64,000 nt of DNA, from NCBI RefSeq assembly GCF_030296935.1, contig NZ_AP028032.1:1116001-1180000 (forward strand), in the 5' to 3' direction. The stretch is from Coprobacter fastidiosus. Its GTDB lineage: Bacteria > Bacteroidota > Bacteroidia > Bacteroidales > Coprobacteraceae. The number at the start of each line of letters is the position of its first letter. Within the stretch, counting starts at the first letter, position 1. The notes beneath the pieces were generated by a model. That model ran no database searches, was not told where the DNA came from, and saw only the letters and a list, made by a program, of their open reading frames with translations. Made by a program: the position numbers and the translations under genes. Below, in pieces: positions 1-10,168 of the stretch.

Positions 1-1
1 A

Positions 2-280
2 CAAATGCACGTAAGAACATTCAATACGCAACTCGATGCAGTTTGGCATGACGGAATGATTCCATTCGAAGATGCGACAATCTCGGAAATCGTTTCGACT
101 CTCCAACATTTATACAAAACAGAGATCATTCTATCTCCAGACATTGATAAAAGCACTTACTCCGGAGTTATTTATCAAAAAGAAAACCTCGACTCCGTAT
201 TACTTAATTTGACATTAGCCATGCCGATAGAATATACAAAAAATGAAGGCAAAATATACATAAAACCGATTAAAAAGTAA
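2..280 (+). CDS. FecR-family anti-sigma factor, C-terminal fragment (cut by window start)
   Basis: Only the last ~92 residues are present, and the frame is open to the left edge. They match the C-terminal domain of Bacteroidota FecR proteins (DUF4974): a segment on the pattern 'F.DATISEIVSTLQHLYKTEI', then a beta-rich end finishing 'EGKIYIKPIKK'. In this family the cytoplasmic N-terminus holds an ECF sigma factor, one helix crosses the inner membrane, and this periplasmic part contacts the STN domain of a TonB-dependent receptor. The SusC-like gene 225 bases downstream carries such an STN domain, so the two are very likely partners. The sigma gene should lie just left of the window. The ATG at 5 is internal and is not the start. 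Confidence 0.85.
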   Translation, partial: QMHVRTFNTQLDAVWHDGMIPFEDATISEIVSTLQHLYKTEIILSPDIDKSTYSGVIYQKENLDSVLLNLTLAMPIEYTKNEGKIYIKPIKK

Positions 281-309
281 ATCATCTTATACAATAACAA
301 TTTATCCTT

Positions 310-356
310 AAACGGTGACAGGCAAGAAAGCGATTCTTTCTTGCCTGTCGCCGTTT
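310..356 (+). terminator. Long hairpin between fecR and susC
   Basis: A 21-base arm (310-330) pairs with 336-356 around a 5-base loop, with one G-U wobble and no other mismatch. AAATTTT follows. It probably ends the sigma/fecR transcript, so that susC is transcribed from its own promoter at 411-441. Confidence 0.75.
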
Positions 357-410
357 AAATTTTGTAGATCAAGAAAATCTCAACATTCACATAAAAAACA
401 AATTTTCGAG

Positions 411-441
411 TAAGTGTTTTCTCAAATACGACTGTTTTATA
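411..441 (+). promoter_or_regulatory. Bipartite ECF-type promoter candidate, copy 1 (susC)
   Basis: TAAGTGTTTT at 411-420 and GTTTTATA at 434-441, 13 bases apart, ending 64 bases before the susC start. The same pair occurs at 5679-5710 and 10169-10199. The repetition upstream of three genes downstream of a FecR gene suggests the promoter of the cognate ECF sigma factor. This is inferred from the repetition only. Confidence 0.6.
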
Positions 442-505
442 TGCAAAGGGGGGAAAAAACAAAGGAATTTATCCCTTTATGTGTTTGATTCAATAATAAA
501 TACCT

Positions 506-3500
506 ATGAAAAATGTTTTAACAAAAAAGAGGCATATAAAAATAGCCTCGATGATTCTGTTCTTGTTTCTTTCTACACACTTAACATTCTCACAAGTTAC
601 TTTGTCTCTTAAAAACGGGACTTTAGGAAACATTATCCAAACAATTAAAACTCAAACTGAGTATAAGTTTTTTTATGATGACGAACTAACCAAACTGAAG
701 GTCGGAGATATAAACGAAAAAAATATCCCGGTAAAAGAGTTATTAAACAAAGTATTGCCACCCATCGGCGTCACTTATAAAATAGATTCTCAAATCATTT
801 ATCTATACCCCAATAAAAAAGAAATAAAATCTACGCCGAAGGAAAAAGACTCAAAACAAATTATAAAAGGACAAGTAACCGATGCTTCAGGAGAACCTCT
901 AATCGGGGTCAGCGTATCCGTAAAAGGATCGACATCCGGAACAATGACCGACATGGACGGAAATTATACATTAATCGTTCCGGAGGGATATAAAGATATT
1001 CAATTTTCTTACGTCGGCTTTAAAACCGAACAGCACGCAATTAAAGGAGATAAAATTAACATTCAAATGCAAGAGGATACTCATACCCTCGACGAAGTCG
1101 TCGTTACGGCATTGGGAATCAAAAAAGAGAAAAAAATGTTAGGATATTCGGTACAAGAAATAAAAGGCGACAAGCTCAACCAAACCGGAGATCCGTCTAT
1201 AACAGGAGCTTTACAAGGGAAAGTTGCAGGTTTGCAAATGACTACATCAAATACCGGATTAAATGGATCTACCAAAATAACCATACGAGGCAATAGCTCT
1301 CTCGTAGATAATAATCAACCGTTATGGATCGTAGATGGTGTCCCTTTTACAGAAGAAAGTACTTCCACTGCTTCTGCATACAGCGGATATGACCGAGGAA
1401 GTACTACTGTCGATATTAATCCAGAAGATATCGAATCAATATCCGTTTTGAAAGGTCCTAATGCTGCTGCGTTATACGGATCAAGAGCCGGAAACGGAGT
1501 GATCTTAATTACTACGAAAAAGGGGACAAAGTCTAACGGATTCGGAGTCACATACAACAACAACTTTACATGGACTCAAGTCGCTTCGACATTGGAAATG
1601 CAAGATAAATACGGTCAAGGAACAAATGGTATATACAGTGACACGCCTTATAGTTTCGGGCCAGAGCTTGACGGACATGAATATACGACTTTTACCGGAG
1701 AAAACATCCCTTTTCAAAAATACGGAAATAAACTAAAAGATTTTTTCGATACGGGATTTGCTCAGACTCATAACGTCGCTATCGGAAACGTAAAAGAAGA
1801 TTCTAATTACAGGGCATCTTTCGGAAGTACAAATGCCAACGGCATATTTTCCCGTGAAAAGATGAATAAAATCAATGTAGATCTGACTGCTGGGATGAAA
1901 ATGAATAAATACTTGTCTATGGATTCCAAAATATCCTTATCTCGCACTAAAACCGAAAATCGTCCCCTCTACGGGAAAAACGGTATTGTATATCAACTAT
2001 TATTCATACCCAATAATATCCGGTTAAGTGATTTGAAAGATCATTATATGTCTCCTGAAAAAGCTCATATCAATTGGACAGGACCTTTTGAAGAAGTATT
2101 AAATCCCTATTTTATAGAAAATCAATACAGCAATAATGACGAACGCTGGAGGGCATTCGGTTACTATACTGCAAAACTGAACTTTACCGACTGGTTACAT
2201 GGCTCAGCCAAATATGCTTTCGATTATTATAACACAACCTTCAAAACTACGGACATTACCAAATGTCTGGATGTCACGACTCTAGACGAACAAAAACAAG
2301 ATCGATTAGACCGATCAGAAAGTCGTTTCTTCGAACAAAATGCAGAATTTATGTTGTTAGGAAATAACAATATCGGAGACCGCATACAAATAGGTTACTC
2401 TTTAGGAAGTAATATCATGATTCAACAAAGGACAGGACTAGATGCATTCTCTGTAAACATGCGAAAAAAATTAGTATGGCAGATGAATTCCGCATTAGGT
2501 GTAAACGGAGCGAATGCTTCATATATGAAAAAACAGATCAATTCGGTTTTCGGAACTTTCCAATTTACATTTGACAATTATCTTACTCTCGACTTGACAG
2601 CGCGAAATGACTGGTCTTCTACATTACCTTCAAATAACCGGTCATTCTTTTATCCTTCTGCCAATTTAAGTTTTGTAGTAAGCGATTTTATTCGTAATCA
2701 AAATTGGGCGCTTCCGGCTTGGTTAACATTCGCAAAAGTAAGACTTTCGGCGGCACAAGTAGGTAAAGATACCGATCCATATCAACTGTGCAACTGGCTG
2801 AATTATAAGCAAAACGGGAATACAGGAGATTTAACTTCTCCCGATACTTCAATCAGAGCTAATGCTACCTTAAAGCCTGAAATCTCTACTTCGTATGAAG
2901 GCGGATTAGAATTAAAATTTTTGCAAAACCGGTTAGGAATAGATTTTACCTATTATAACAGTCGGACAAAAAATCAAGTGTTAATAGTCCCGATGACCGG
3001 TTCTTTCAACGGAAAATATATCAATGCCGGACTGGTAAGCAATAAAGGGGTAGAACTCATGCTATACGGTACTCCTGTAAAAACTAAAGATTTTTCATTT
3101 GATCTTACAATAAACATGGCTCACAACCTCTCTGAAGTGGTAGAACTAACACCAGAAAAGAAAGAAGTCATATTTAACGAAGGAGAGTCTAACTTTATCA
3201 TAGACGTCGGAGCTCGTGAAGGAGGGAAATTAGGAGATATCTACCCGATACAATCTTACAAACGCGATAACAACGGAAATATCATTATTCGCGATGGTTA
3301 CCCATTGATCGAAGAAAGCAAAGGTAATGACCGTAAAGCGATCGGTAATATACAACCTAAATTACTAATGTCTGTTACTCCGTCATTTGCATATAAAGGT
3401 ATTTACCTGACTGCACTTTTCGACATGAAATTCGGTGGAGATATAGTATCCATGTCCGAATCGGTAGCTACAAACTACGGTATGGCAAAACGCACAGAAA

Positions 3501-3865
3501 ATCGGGGAACAATTACTGTAAAAGGAGTAAATGAAGACGGCACACCCAACACGACAGCCGTTGATGCAGAAAGTTACTACAAACGAATAGCCAACGTAGC
3601 AGAAGAATTCTTATATGATGCATCATTCATCAAGCTAAAAGAGCTGTCACTCGGTTACTCATTTCCCAAAACATTGTTGAAGAAAACTCCTTTTAACAGT
3701 TTAAAAGTCGCATTTGTCACCCGTAACCTTTGTTATTTGATGAGTCACACTCCGGGAACAAGCCCAGAAGGAGGTTATGATACGACAATGTTTTCTCAAG
3801 CATTCGATTTCACATCCATACCTTATACACGAACATTAGGATTTTCTGTTAATGTCGGATTTTAA
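506..3865 (+). CDS. SusC-like TonB-dependent outer-membrane receptor with STN signalling domain
   Basis: The 1119-residue receptor would import glycan fragments across the outer membrane with the SusD-like protein downstream. Residues 1-30 are a signal peptide ending SQ. Residues ~31-107 are an STN (secretin/TonB N-terminal) domain, the part that signals to FecR. Residues ~120-195 are a carboxypeptidase-D-like beta-sandwich ('GQVTDASGEPLIGVSV'), followed by the TonB-box region LDEVVVTALG. The plug (~210-340) includes 'LWIVDGVPF' and 'GPNAAALYGSRAGNGVILI', both SusC/RagA hallmarks. The rest is a beta-barrel ending in an aromatic residue (VGF). The STN domain implies that substrate binding induces transcription through the anti-sigma factor at the left edge. 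The substrate is unknown from sequence; the neighbours point to glycoprotein glycans. Confidence 0.95.
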   Translation: MKNVLTKKRHIKIASMILFLFLSTHLTFSQVTLSLKNGTLGNIIQTIKTQTEYKFFYDDELTKLKVGDINEKNIPVKELLNKVLPPIGVTYKIDSQIIYLYPNKKEIKSTPKEKDSKQIIKGQVTDASGEPLIGVSVSVKGSTSGTMTDMDGNYTLIVPEGYKDIQFSYVGFKTEQHAIKGDKINIQMQEDTHTLDEVVVTALGIKKEKKMLGYSVQEIKGDKLNQTGDPSITGALQGKVAGLQMTTSNTGLNGSTKITIRGNSSLVDNNQPLWIVDGVPFTEESTSTASAYSGYDRGSTTVDINPEDIESISVLKGPNAAALYGSRAGNGVILITTKKGTKSNGFGVTYNNNFTWTQVASTLEMQDKYGQGTNGIYSDTPYSFGPELDGHEYTTFTGENIPFQKYGNKLKDFFDTGFAQTHNVAIGNVKEDSNYRASFGSTNANGIFSREKMNKINVDLTAGMKMNKYLSMDSKISLSRTKTENRPLYGKNGIVYQLLFIPNNIRLSDLKDHYMSPEKAHINWTGPFEEVLNPYFIENQYSNNDERWRAFGYYTAKLNFTDWLHGSAKYAFDYYNTTFKTTDITKCLDVTTLDEQKQDRLDRSESRFFEQNAEFMLLGNNNIGDRIQIGYSLGSNIMIQQRTGLDAFSVNMRKKLVWQMNSALGVNGANASYMKKQINSVFGTFQFTFDNYLTLDLTARNDWSSTLPSNNRSFFYPSANLSFVVSDFIRNQNWALPAWLTFAKVRLSAAQVGKDTDPYQLCNWLNYKQNGNTGDLTSPDTSIRANATLKPEISTSYEGGLELKFLQNRLGIDFTYYNSRTKNQVLIVPMTGSFNGKYINAGLVSNKGVELMLYGTPVKTKDFSFDLTINMAHNLSEVVELTPEKKEVIFNEGESNFIIDVGAREGGKLGDIYPIQSYKRDNNGNIIIRDGYPLIEESKGNDRKAIGNIQPKLLMSVTPSFAYKGIYLTALFDMKFGGDIVSMSESVATNYGMAKRTENRGTITVKGVNEDGTPNTTAVDAESYYKRIANVAEEFLYDASFIKLKELSLGYSFPKTLLKKTPFNSLKVAFVTRNLCYLMSHTPGTSPEGGYDTTMFSQAFDFTSIPYTRTLGFSVNVGF

Positions 3866-3890
3866 TCATTTTATTTGAAAATATAAGATT

Positions 3891-5627
3891 ATGAAATTAC
3901 ATTATATTACGATATCGGCAATACTTCTATCTGTGACATCATGTGCAGATTTCGATAAAATAAATATCGATCCTGAAAACTCTATATACGTAGGAGCTGG
4001 AGATACAGGGAATGACTCAAACGATGACGAACGTTCTACCAGTATAGATTTTCCTGAAACCATCCCGGATGACGAATTAGCTTTTGCCAAAGAAAACGAA
4101 GCATCTGTTGAGTCAGATTTTAAAACATTCTCGTATGAAGGGATGTACAACGATTATCAAAAAACGACAAACTTAACACATGATATATACGCAGGATATT
4201 TTGCCAACAACCACCCATCTTTCGTTAACGAGTCTCCCAACTATCGTTATACCGATCGCTATTCATCAACACGCTGGGAACATTTCTATCGCGACCGTTG
4301 CAAAGAATATTCCCGACTAACCCGTGTATTCAAATATGTTAATCCCGAGAAATACAAAAACGCATTTTATATCACCCGCATCTATTTCGCCTTTTTGGGA
4401 GTACAAATGGTAGATACATACGGAAATATTCCTTTCTCAGATTATGTTCGGGGACAAAATCCGCGAGAAAAAGCCAGATACGATACAGGTGCAGAAGTAT
4501 ATGACATGTGTTTTCGCATTTTAGCCGAAGCCGTAGAAAACATAAATCCCGACGATGCAAGTCAATTCACATTCTCCGGGAATAATGATAATTGTTATCA
4601 TGGAGATGCCTCAAAATGGGTCAGATTTGCAAATACTTTGCGGCTACGCATGGCTTTACGGATATCTAATTATGACCCGGATTGGGCTCGTAAGGAAGGA
4701 ACTGCCGCATTAACAGCTAAAGGAGGATTAATTCAAAACAATGAAGATAATATGCGTACAATACCGAAACACGCTCCTACCGATTTAGGAGGAGACGGTA
4801 TCGGTGGCAACGAAAATGTTCATGCCATGTGTAGCTATATTTATTTGGATGTCGTTATGTCTAAAGACATGGAACTGGCATATAAAACACAAAGTTCACG
4901 GGATGATCCTCGTATGCAGGTATGCTGGTACCGTCCCACACCGACAACTCAATTAAAAGATCAAGATACCGAAGATACTTCATCAGAGTTTACGGGATGT
5001 GCAATCGGCAGTTCCGATATAGACCGCTCTTCAGCTAAATATTCGGTAATACGCAGTTATTCAAGAAACTCTACGACATTAGATAACTCACGATGGTTTG
5101 GATATGCTCGTGAATCTGTATGGTTGAGTTATGCCGAAACAAAGTTTCTCCTTGCAGAAGCTGCATTAAGAAACTGGGGAACAGAAAAAGATGCAGAGAC
5201 ATACTTTAAAGAAGGAATTCAAGCATCCTGCGACTACTACGGAATCTTATCACGACTCACAACAGCTTATGTTAACGGAGTTATGAGCAACCTTGACGAA
5301 GGAGTATTTACTAACAACAAAGAAAAAGCTTTAGAAGCTATCATAACACAAAAATGGTTAGCTGTTTTCCCGAATGGAAACGAAGGCTGGGCAGAATTTC
5401 GTCGGACAGATTATCCCCGTCTACAAAACCATATCGGCAATATATCAGAAGATGTCCCCGTCGGAAAATTCATCAAACGCATCCGTTACCCGAACAGCGA
5501 ATATACCAGCAATCAGGAGAATATACCCCAAAATTACATCGATCGTCAAGATACCAAGATATTTTGGGACATAGCTGATACAAATAATGATTCGGGAATC
5601 AGACAGACTCCTGACAATTTCAGATGA
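3891..5627 (+). CDS. SusD/RagB-family glycan-binding lipoprotein
   Basis: The 578-residue surface lipoprotein caps the SusC barrel and binds substrate. The N-terminus is a short lipoprotein signal peptide with lipobox VTSC, so Cys18 is the lipidated residue. The next stretch is acidic (many D/E/S up to ~residue 65), as often seen after a surface-export signal. The body is rich in helices of the TPR type typical of SusD, with conserved stretches such as 'YGNIPFSDY' and 'WLSYAETKFLLAEAALR'. The region 'IITQKWLAVFPNGNEGWAEF' is a classic C-terminal SusD/RagB signature. The gene begins 25 bases after susC and is surely co-transcribed with it. No terminator is evident before the GH85 gene, which also has its own candidate promoter. 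Confidence 0.95.
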   Translation: MKLHYITISAILLSVTSCADFDKINIDPENSIYVGAGDTGNDSNDDERSTSIDFPETIPDDELAFAKENEASVESDFKTFSYEGMYNDYQKTTNLTHDIYAGYFANNHPSFVNESPNYRYTDRYSSTRWEHFYRDRCKEYSRLTRVFKYVNPEKYKNAFYITRIYFAFLGVQMVDTYGNIPFSDYVRGQNPREKARYDTGAEVYDMCFRILAEAVENINPDDASQFTFSGNNDNCYHGDASKWVRFANTLRLRMALRISNYDPDWARKEGTAALTAKGGLIQNNEDNMRTIPKHAPTDLGGDGIGGNENVHAMCSYIYLDVVMSKDMELAYKTQSSRDDPRMQVCWYRPTPTTQLKDQDTEDTSSEFTGCAIGSSDIDRSSAKYSVIRSYSRNSTTLDNSRWFGYARESVWLSYAETKFLLAEAALRNWGTEKDAETYFKEGIQASCDYYGILSRLTTAYVNGVMSNLDEGVFTNNKEKALEAIITQKWLAVFPNGNEGWAEFRRTDYPRLQNHIGNISEDVPVGKFIKRIRYPNSEYTSNQENIPQNYIDRQDTKIFWDIADTNNDSGIRQTPDNFR

Positions 5628-5678
5628 CAATGTAGATTTTCGGATTAAAAATATGTAATGAAAAATGAAATTTATGAC

Positions 5679-5710
5679 TAAGTGTTTTTATGACGACCAT
5701 ACGTTTTATA
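5679..5710 (+). promoter_or_regulatory. Bipartite ECF-type promoter candidate, copy 2 (GH85 gene)
   Basis: TAAGTGTTTT at 5679-5688 and GTTTTATA at 5703-5710, spacer 14 bases, ending 52 bases before the GH85 start. It is identical in both half-boxes to the copies at 411-441 and 10169-10199. Confidence 0.6.
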
Positions 5711-5762
5711 ATTATTAAATATTGCACAACCAATAATATGTTAATTTTTAAATCATAAACCG

Positions 5763-8700
5763 ATGAAAGTGAAAAAACTTTTTTTTCTTGTGTTGCTCTT
5801 TTTATGGAGCGGACAAATTGCAATGTCCCAACAACCTTATGCACCATGTTGGCATCCTCTAAATTTAAAAGGATGGAATCCGTCAATGGATCCCGATTTT
5901 CAGTTCAACAAAGCTACAATAAAATTGCAACCCCGTTTTCAAAACATAAATTTGAATGCAAATCCTTACCAACATTACGAGGGTCAATTATGCGCTATGA
6001 TAACTATGAATGATGCATGCAGCACGACTCCATCTCAAGATGCTTTCAATTTCATCGGCTGCAACCCCACATTCTGGCAATACATCGATATATTGGTTTG
6101 GTGGGGAGGCTCTGCCAGCGAAGGTATCATCGTACCTCCCTCAGCCCCGGCAATCGATGTCGCCCACATGAATGGAGTAAAAATACTGGGAACTATATTT
6201 TTCCCACCATCAGCTTATGGTGGCACAGGAGAATGGATCGATCAAATGCTGACAATGGAAAACGGAGAATATATTTACGCTAAAAAACTATATGAAATCG
6301 CAGTTGCATACGGTTTTGACGGCTGGATGATCAATGAGGAAACTTATCATGGAGGAAATCCGGGATGGTCTGGATTTATCAAAGAATTTGAAGACTGTAA
6401 AAAAGCCGACGGCAATGATCACATGATTATCGGCTGGTACGACAATTCTATGAATGTAAGCTCTCGTCAAGGGCTACTACAAAACGGCATTTACTACATG
6501 CAAGAATACGCAAGTTCGAAACATATTAACGAAAATCTTCAAAGATGGTTAGGATTCGGCTGGGACGAAGAAGACTTTGTACAGAGAAATTATATGGGAT
6601 GCCAACAAGATATAGCGAGCGATGAATTCAGTAAAATATTTTCGAAGAACAAACACAATGCTTCTGTTTTTATTTTTAAGCCAGAAGAAACGACTTGGAA
6701 AAAATTCGTAGGAAATCTTATCGGCAAACCTTCAGCATCCGGTGAAACGGCTTACTCTGCAATGAAAAGCTCTTTCAAAGCCGAATCTACTTATTGGGTA
6801 CAAAATGCAAATCCTTCATCTACCGATGGTTGGAGTGCACAAGTTTGCGCTCTGTCCACAGCTATGTCCGAAAGATCTGTCATTCAAAATACACCTTTTA
6901 TTACCTCGTTCAGTGCAGGATTAGGAAAGCATCGTTTTGTCAATGGAGAAAAACGAAATACACAAGATTGGTATCATAGAGGTATGCAGGACATTTTACC
7001 GACATGGCGCTGGTGGACCGAAGCAGGGTGTAATTTATCTTTCGATTACAATTGGGATGATGCTTATAACAACGGAACTTCTATCAGTGTCGAAGGTTCT
7101 TTGACTGCGAACAGAGATAACCTAATACGGCTATTCAAGACGAACATGATTATCAAATCCGGTGACAAAGTACAATTAGTTTACAAAACATCAGTATCGG
7201 GCTCGATTGAAGTTAAGTTAGGTACTTCTAACAACACCTTTGATTTAGAAACTTTCAAACTGAATACTGTAAAAACAGAAAACGGATGGACAATAGGAGA
7301 AGCCGACCTTTCCTCCATTTCAGGAAAAACGGTATGCGTCATCGCATTAAATTTCAAATCAACCTCAACAACCTCCTCCTATACAGCATCTTTAGGACAA
7401 TTAGGTATATTCAACAAATCATATACACCTTCTGCTCTGCCGGTAACTAACTTAAAAACAGAAAGTAAATTAACAACAGAAGGAGGCGATCTAAGAATTA
7501 CATGGGATGTACAAGAATCTACCGACGTACATCATTACAACATATACATGACTCAGGGAAACGAAAGAAAATTGATCGGTCAAACTCGTAACGGAGGTTT
7601 TTACATTCCTGAATTTAAACGTACATCCACAAACGAAACATCTGTAAAGATAGAAGTAGTTACAGTTTCTAACGATTATAAAGAAGGTATTCCCTCTGTT
7701 TTAGAAGTGAAATATCCTTCTCGTGAACAAATTACGGTCAAATGCTATGCTTCTCAAACCTTAGTAAAAACAGGAACTAATGTTACAATTACGGCGGAAG
7801 CCGATAATTCTCCGACATCATATACTTGGGCAATACCGCAAAATGCGACCTTGGTAAGCGGACAAGGTACTTCAAAAGCTGTTTTCAGCTTCTCACAGGA
7901 AGGTTTGTATGACATTTCCGTTACCGTGGCAAACGAAGTTGCCAGTGTGACCTATTCACAATCTAACATGATAGAAGTAAATAATGATAAGTCATTAGAA
8001 CTGGTAAGTGTTGACAAAAGCATATATTCTTGCAGCAAATGGAACGAAGGAGACAATGAAGCTCCGGAATATCTGTTAGACGGTAAATATTCTTCCGATG
8101 ATGTAACCATGCATGAGAAATGGTGTGCATCCGGCAATCGGGAATATACAGTTATTATAGACCTTGAACAGATATATAACATATACAGAACCCGCATAAT
8201 GGACTGTCAGGTCGCAGAATCGGGAGATAATTTCAACAATTACCGAATATATATCAGCAAAGATGCACAAGATTGGAAACCCGTTATTGAAAAAACCGAA
8301 CAGAGAAGTGTAAAAATTAAAGATGATTATATTGCTCCTACGGAAGGTCGCTATGTAAAACTCAATATATACGACAAATCTCCTTTTACAATACGAGTAT
8401 GGGAATTTGAAATATACGGGACTGAATTAGGAGAACATTCTATTCAGCAACAAGAAGATCTTGTCATGGGTCTTTCTGCAGAACAAGAAAATAAACTTAC
8501 ATTTGACTGGGGCGGCGAAGCTGATGACGATTATGCTTTTACTGTCGAATCATTCAATGAAAACCTACTGACTACAGAAATAGGTAAAATCGATTTGCAA
8601 GCCAAAACCGTAAGCTATAAAATGAAAACCGGTACGGAACAAGGAGTTGCAAAGGTTGCCGTACATTTCAGAAAAGGAGAATATACCCGATCTACGATAT

Positions 8701-10097
8701 TCAATGTGAATGTCACCGATCTGGAAAATATTAATCGAGCTGCCGGAAAAATAGCTACGATCCTAAAAGCCGGTACAAGTTATGATGAGGACGATGGCAT
8801 GACTCAATATCCTTCCATCAAAAAACATATAGAATATCTGACCGACGAAAACGATGAAACATTCGCAATGACATCTTATGATGAGGTAGATACCGAATTA
8901 GAGTTTGATTTAGGGGCTATTTACGGAATCAATAAAGTCGAAATCGTACTGAAAAATATTTCCGGAGTAACTGCAGTTCCTAAGAATTTAAAATTTTATG
9001 CTGCCGATGACGAAACGAAAGAATATCGTGAATTTATCTCAAAATCCTGCAATGTAGGGACAAATACATACGAAATAAGCAGACAAAACATGCGTTTTGT
9101 AAAATTAGTTCTCCCTGCTACCGATGAATTAATGGGGTATGCCGTATGTGAAGTGCGCATTTTCGGAAAAGAAGTCGCAGATAAATATATGCCTTTAGAA
9201 CTAAGCGGGTATAATATAGACATCATTGCTGAAAGCACTCCAATACAATCCTCTTCAGTTGCTATGAGCACTCAGACAAATAATCTACCGTCTTTTGTAT
9301 GGGTTAGCCGGAGCATATTGCCAGAATACGGATTACCTGAAAGCGGAAAAATAACCAGCCAATCGGGAGTACGCTACCAATTAGCACCATATAACGGAGC
9401 TAATGCGGTTAAAAGTGTAGGAAAAGAAAATGCTATTCTCTCTTTAAATAAAGGAGTAAAAGCAAAAAAAATACATATTCTGGTAACCGCCGGTCCAGGA
9501 GATTCTCCTTATTCGACTACTAAAGCCGCCTATGCACGGGTAAGATATACTGACGGAACTACGGCAGACCACAATAACGGAAGCTTTTTCTGGATGAGAA
9601 GATTCAACAACCTAAATGAATCAGACCAACAAGTAACAGCCAACCCGATTGCAATAAAAGGAATAAAAGGCTACAATTGGAATAGTGAAGCTTTATTCGA
9701 TTCAGAATGTTGTTTAGCAGAAATATCGATAAATACAAATCCAGAAAAGGAAATTGCATCCGTCGAACTGCAAGGTTACCAAAATGACGAATGGGGATAT
9801 ATTTTGGCGGCAACAGCAGAAGAAGTTAGCTGGATCGTAGGAATAGAAAAATCTACCGCAGACAATTCCGAAATCAAAATTTATCCGAATCCCGTACGAA
9901 AAGGAAATAGTCTGACCGTAGAAACTACCGATGCAAAAACAATACGTCTGATGACATTACAAGGAGTAACGATTTCTAATCAAAATATAAACACTCCGAT
10001 AACGACTATTCAGACAGACAATCTGACAACAGGCACATATTTATTAATAATTTCCGGAAAAGACTATACAAAGACTATGAAGATCATCGTAAAATAA
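5763..10097 (+). CDS. GH85 endo-beta-N-acetylglucosaminidase, multidomain, T9SS-secreted
   Basis: The enzyme is predicted to cleave the chitobiose core of N-glycans. Residues 1-22 are a signal peptide. The GH85 (beta/alpha)8 domain (~25-430) includes 'VKILGTIFFPPSAYGG' and 'YGFDGWMINEETYHG'. N191 and E193 in that motif correspond to the family's Asn/Glu pair, which promotes oxazoline formation and acts as general acid/base. A beta-sandwich (~440-555) follows, then an Fn3-like domain (~560-645) and a PKD-like domain (~657-740). Two F5/8-type (CBM32-like) discoidin domains lie at ~754-886 and ~991-1133. The module at ~1143-1356 is shared with the next protein. The T9SS type-A sorting domain (~1370-1444) begins 'IYPNPVRKGNS' and ends 'KIIVK'. 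The product should be displayed on or released from the cell surface. At 1444 residues it is much longer than a minimal GH85 enzyme. The exact N-glycan type cannot be told from sequence. Confidence 0.92.
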   Translation: MKVKKLFFLVLLFLWSGQIAMSQQPYAPCWHPLNLKGWNPSMDPDFQFNKATIKLQPRFQNINLNANPYQHYEGQLCAMITMNDACSTTPSQDAFNFIGCNPTFWQYIDILVWWGGSASEGIIVPPSAPAIDVAHMNGVKILGTIFFPPSAYGGTGEWIDQMLTMENGEYIYAKKLYEIAVAYGFDGWMINEETYHGGNPGWSGFIKEFEDCKKADGNDHMIIGWYDNSMNVSSRQGLLQNGIYYMQEYASSKHINENLQRWLGFGWDEEDFVQRNYMGCQQDIASDEFSKIFSKNKHNASVFIFKPEETTWKKFVGNLIGKPSASGETAYSAMKSSFKAESTYWVQNANPSSTDGWSAQVCALSTAMSERSVIQNTPFITSFSAGLGKHRFVNGEKRNTQDWYHRGMQDILPTWRWWTEAGCNLSFDYNWDDAYNNGTSISVEGSLTANRDNLIRLFKTNMIIKSGDKVQLVYKTSVSGSIEVKLGTSNNTFDLETFKLNTVKTENGWTIGEADLSSISGKTVCVIALNFKSTSTTSSYTASLGQLGIFNKSYTPSALPVTNLKTESKLTTEGGDLRITWDVQESTDVHHYNIYMTQGNERKLIGQTRNGGFYIPEFKRTSTNETSVKIEVVTVSNDYKEGIPSVLEVKYPSREQITVKCYASQTLVKTGTNVTITAEADNSPTSYTWAIPQNATLVSGQGTSKAVFSFSQEGLYDISVTVANEVASVTYSQSNMIEVNNDKSLELVSVDKSIYSCSKWNEGDNEAPEYLLDGKYSSDDVTMHEKWCASGNREYTVIIDLEQIYNIYRTRIMDCQVAESGDNFNNYRIYISKDAQDWKPVIEKTEQRSVKIKDDYIAPTEGRYVKLNIYDKSPFTIRVWEFEIYGTELGEHSIQQQEDLVMGLSAEQENKLTFDWGGEADDDYAFTVESFNENLLTTEIGKIDLQAKTVSYKMKTGTEQGVAKVAVHFRKGEYTRSTIFNVNVTDLENINRAAGKIATILKAGTSYDEDDGMTQYPSIKKHIEYLTDENDETFAMTSYDEVDTELEFDLGAIYGINKVEIVLKNISGVTAVPKNLKFYAADDETKEYREFISKSCNVGTNTYEISRQNMRFVKLVLPATDELMGYAVCEVRIFGKEVADKYMPLELSGYNIDIIAESTPIQSSSVAMSTQTNNLPSFVWVSRSILPEYGLPESGKITSQSGVRYQLAPYNGANAVKSVGKENAILSLNKGVKAKKIHILVTAGPGDSPYSTTKAAYARVRYTDGTTADHNNGSFFWMRRFNNLNESDQQVTANPIAIKGIKGYNWNSEALFDSECCLAEISINTNPEKEIASVELQGYQNDEWGYILAATAEEVSWIVGIEKSTADNSEIKIYPNPVRKGNSLTVETTDAKTIRLMTLQGVTISNQNINTPITTIQTDNLTTGTYLLIISGKDYTKTMKIIVK

Positions 10098-10120
10098 TTC
10101 AAATTTTATAAAATCTAAAA

Positions 10121-10146
10121 AAGGCATTGAAAAATTTCAATGCCTT
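10121..10146 (+). terminator. Intrinsic terminator after the GH85 gene
   Basis: A perfect 12-bp stem (10121-10132 with 10135-10146) is followed by TTATTTTTATT. It lies 23 bases after the GH85 stop and just before the third bipartite promoter, so the next gene is probably a separate transcription unit. Confidence 0.8.
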
Positions 10147-10168
10147 TTATTTTTATTCATTTTTTAAA

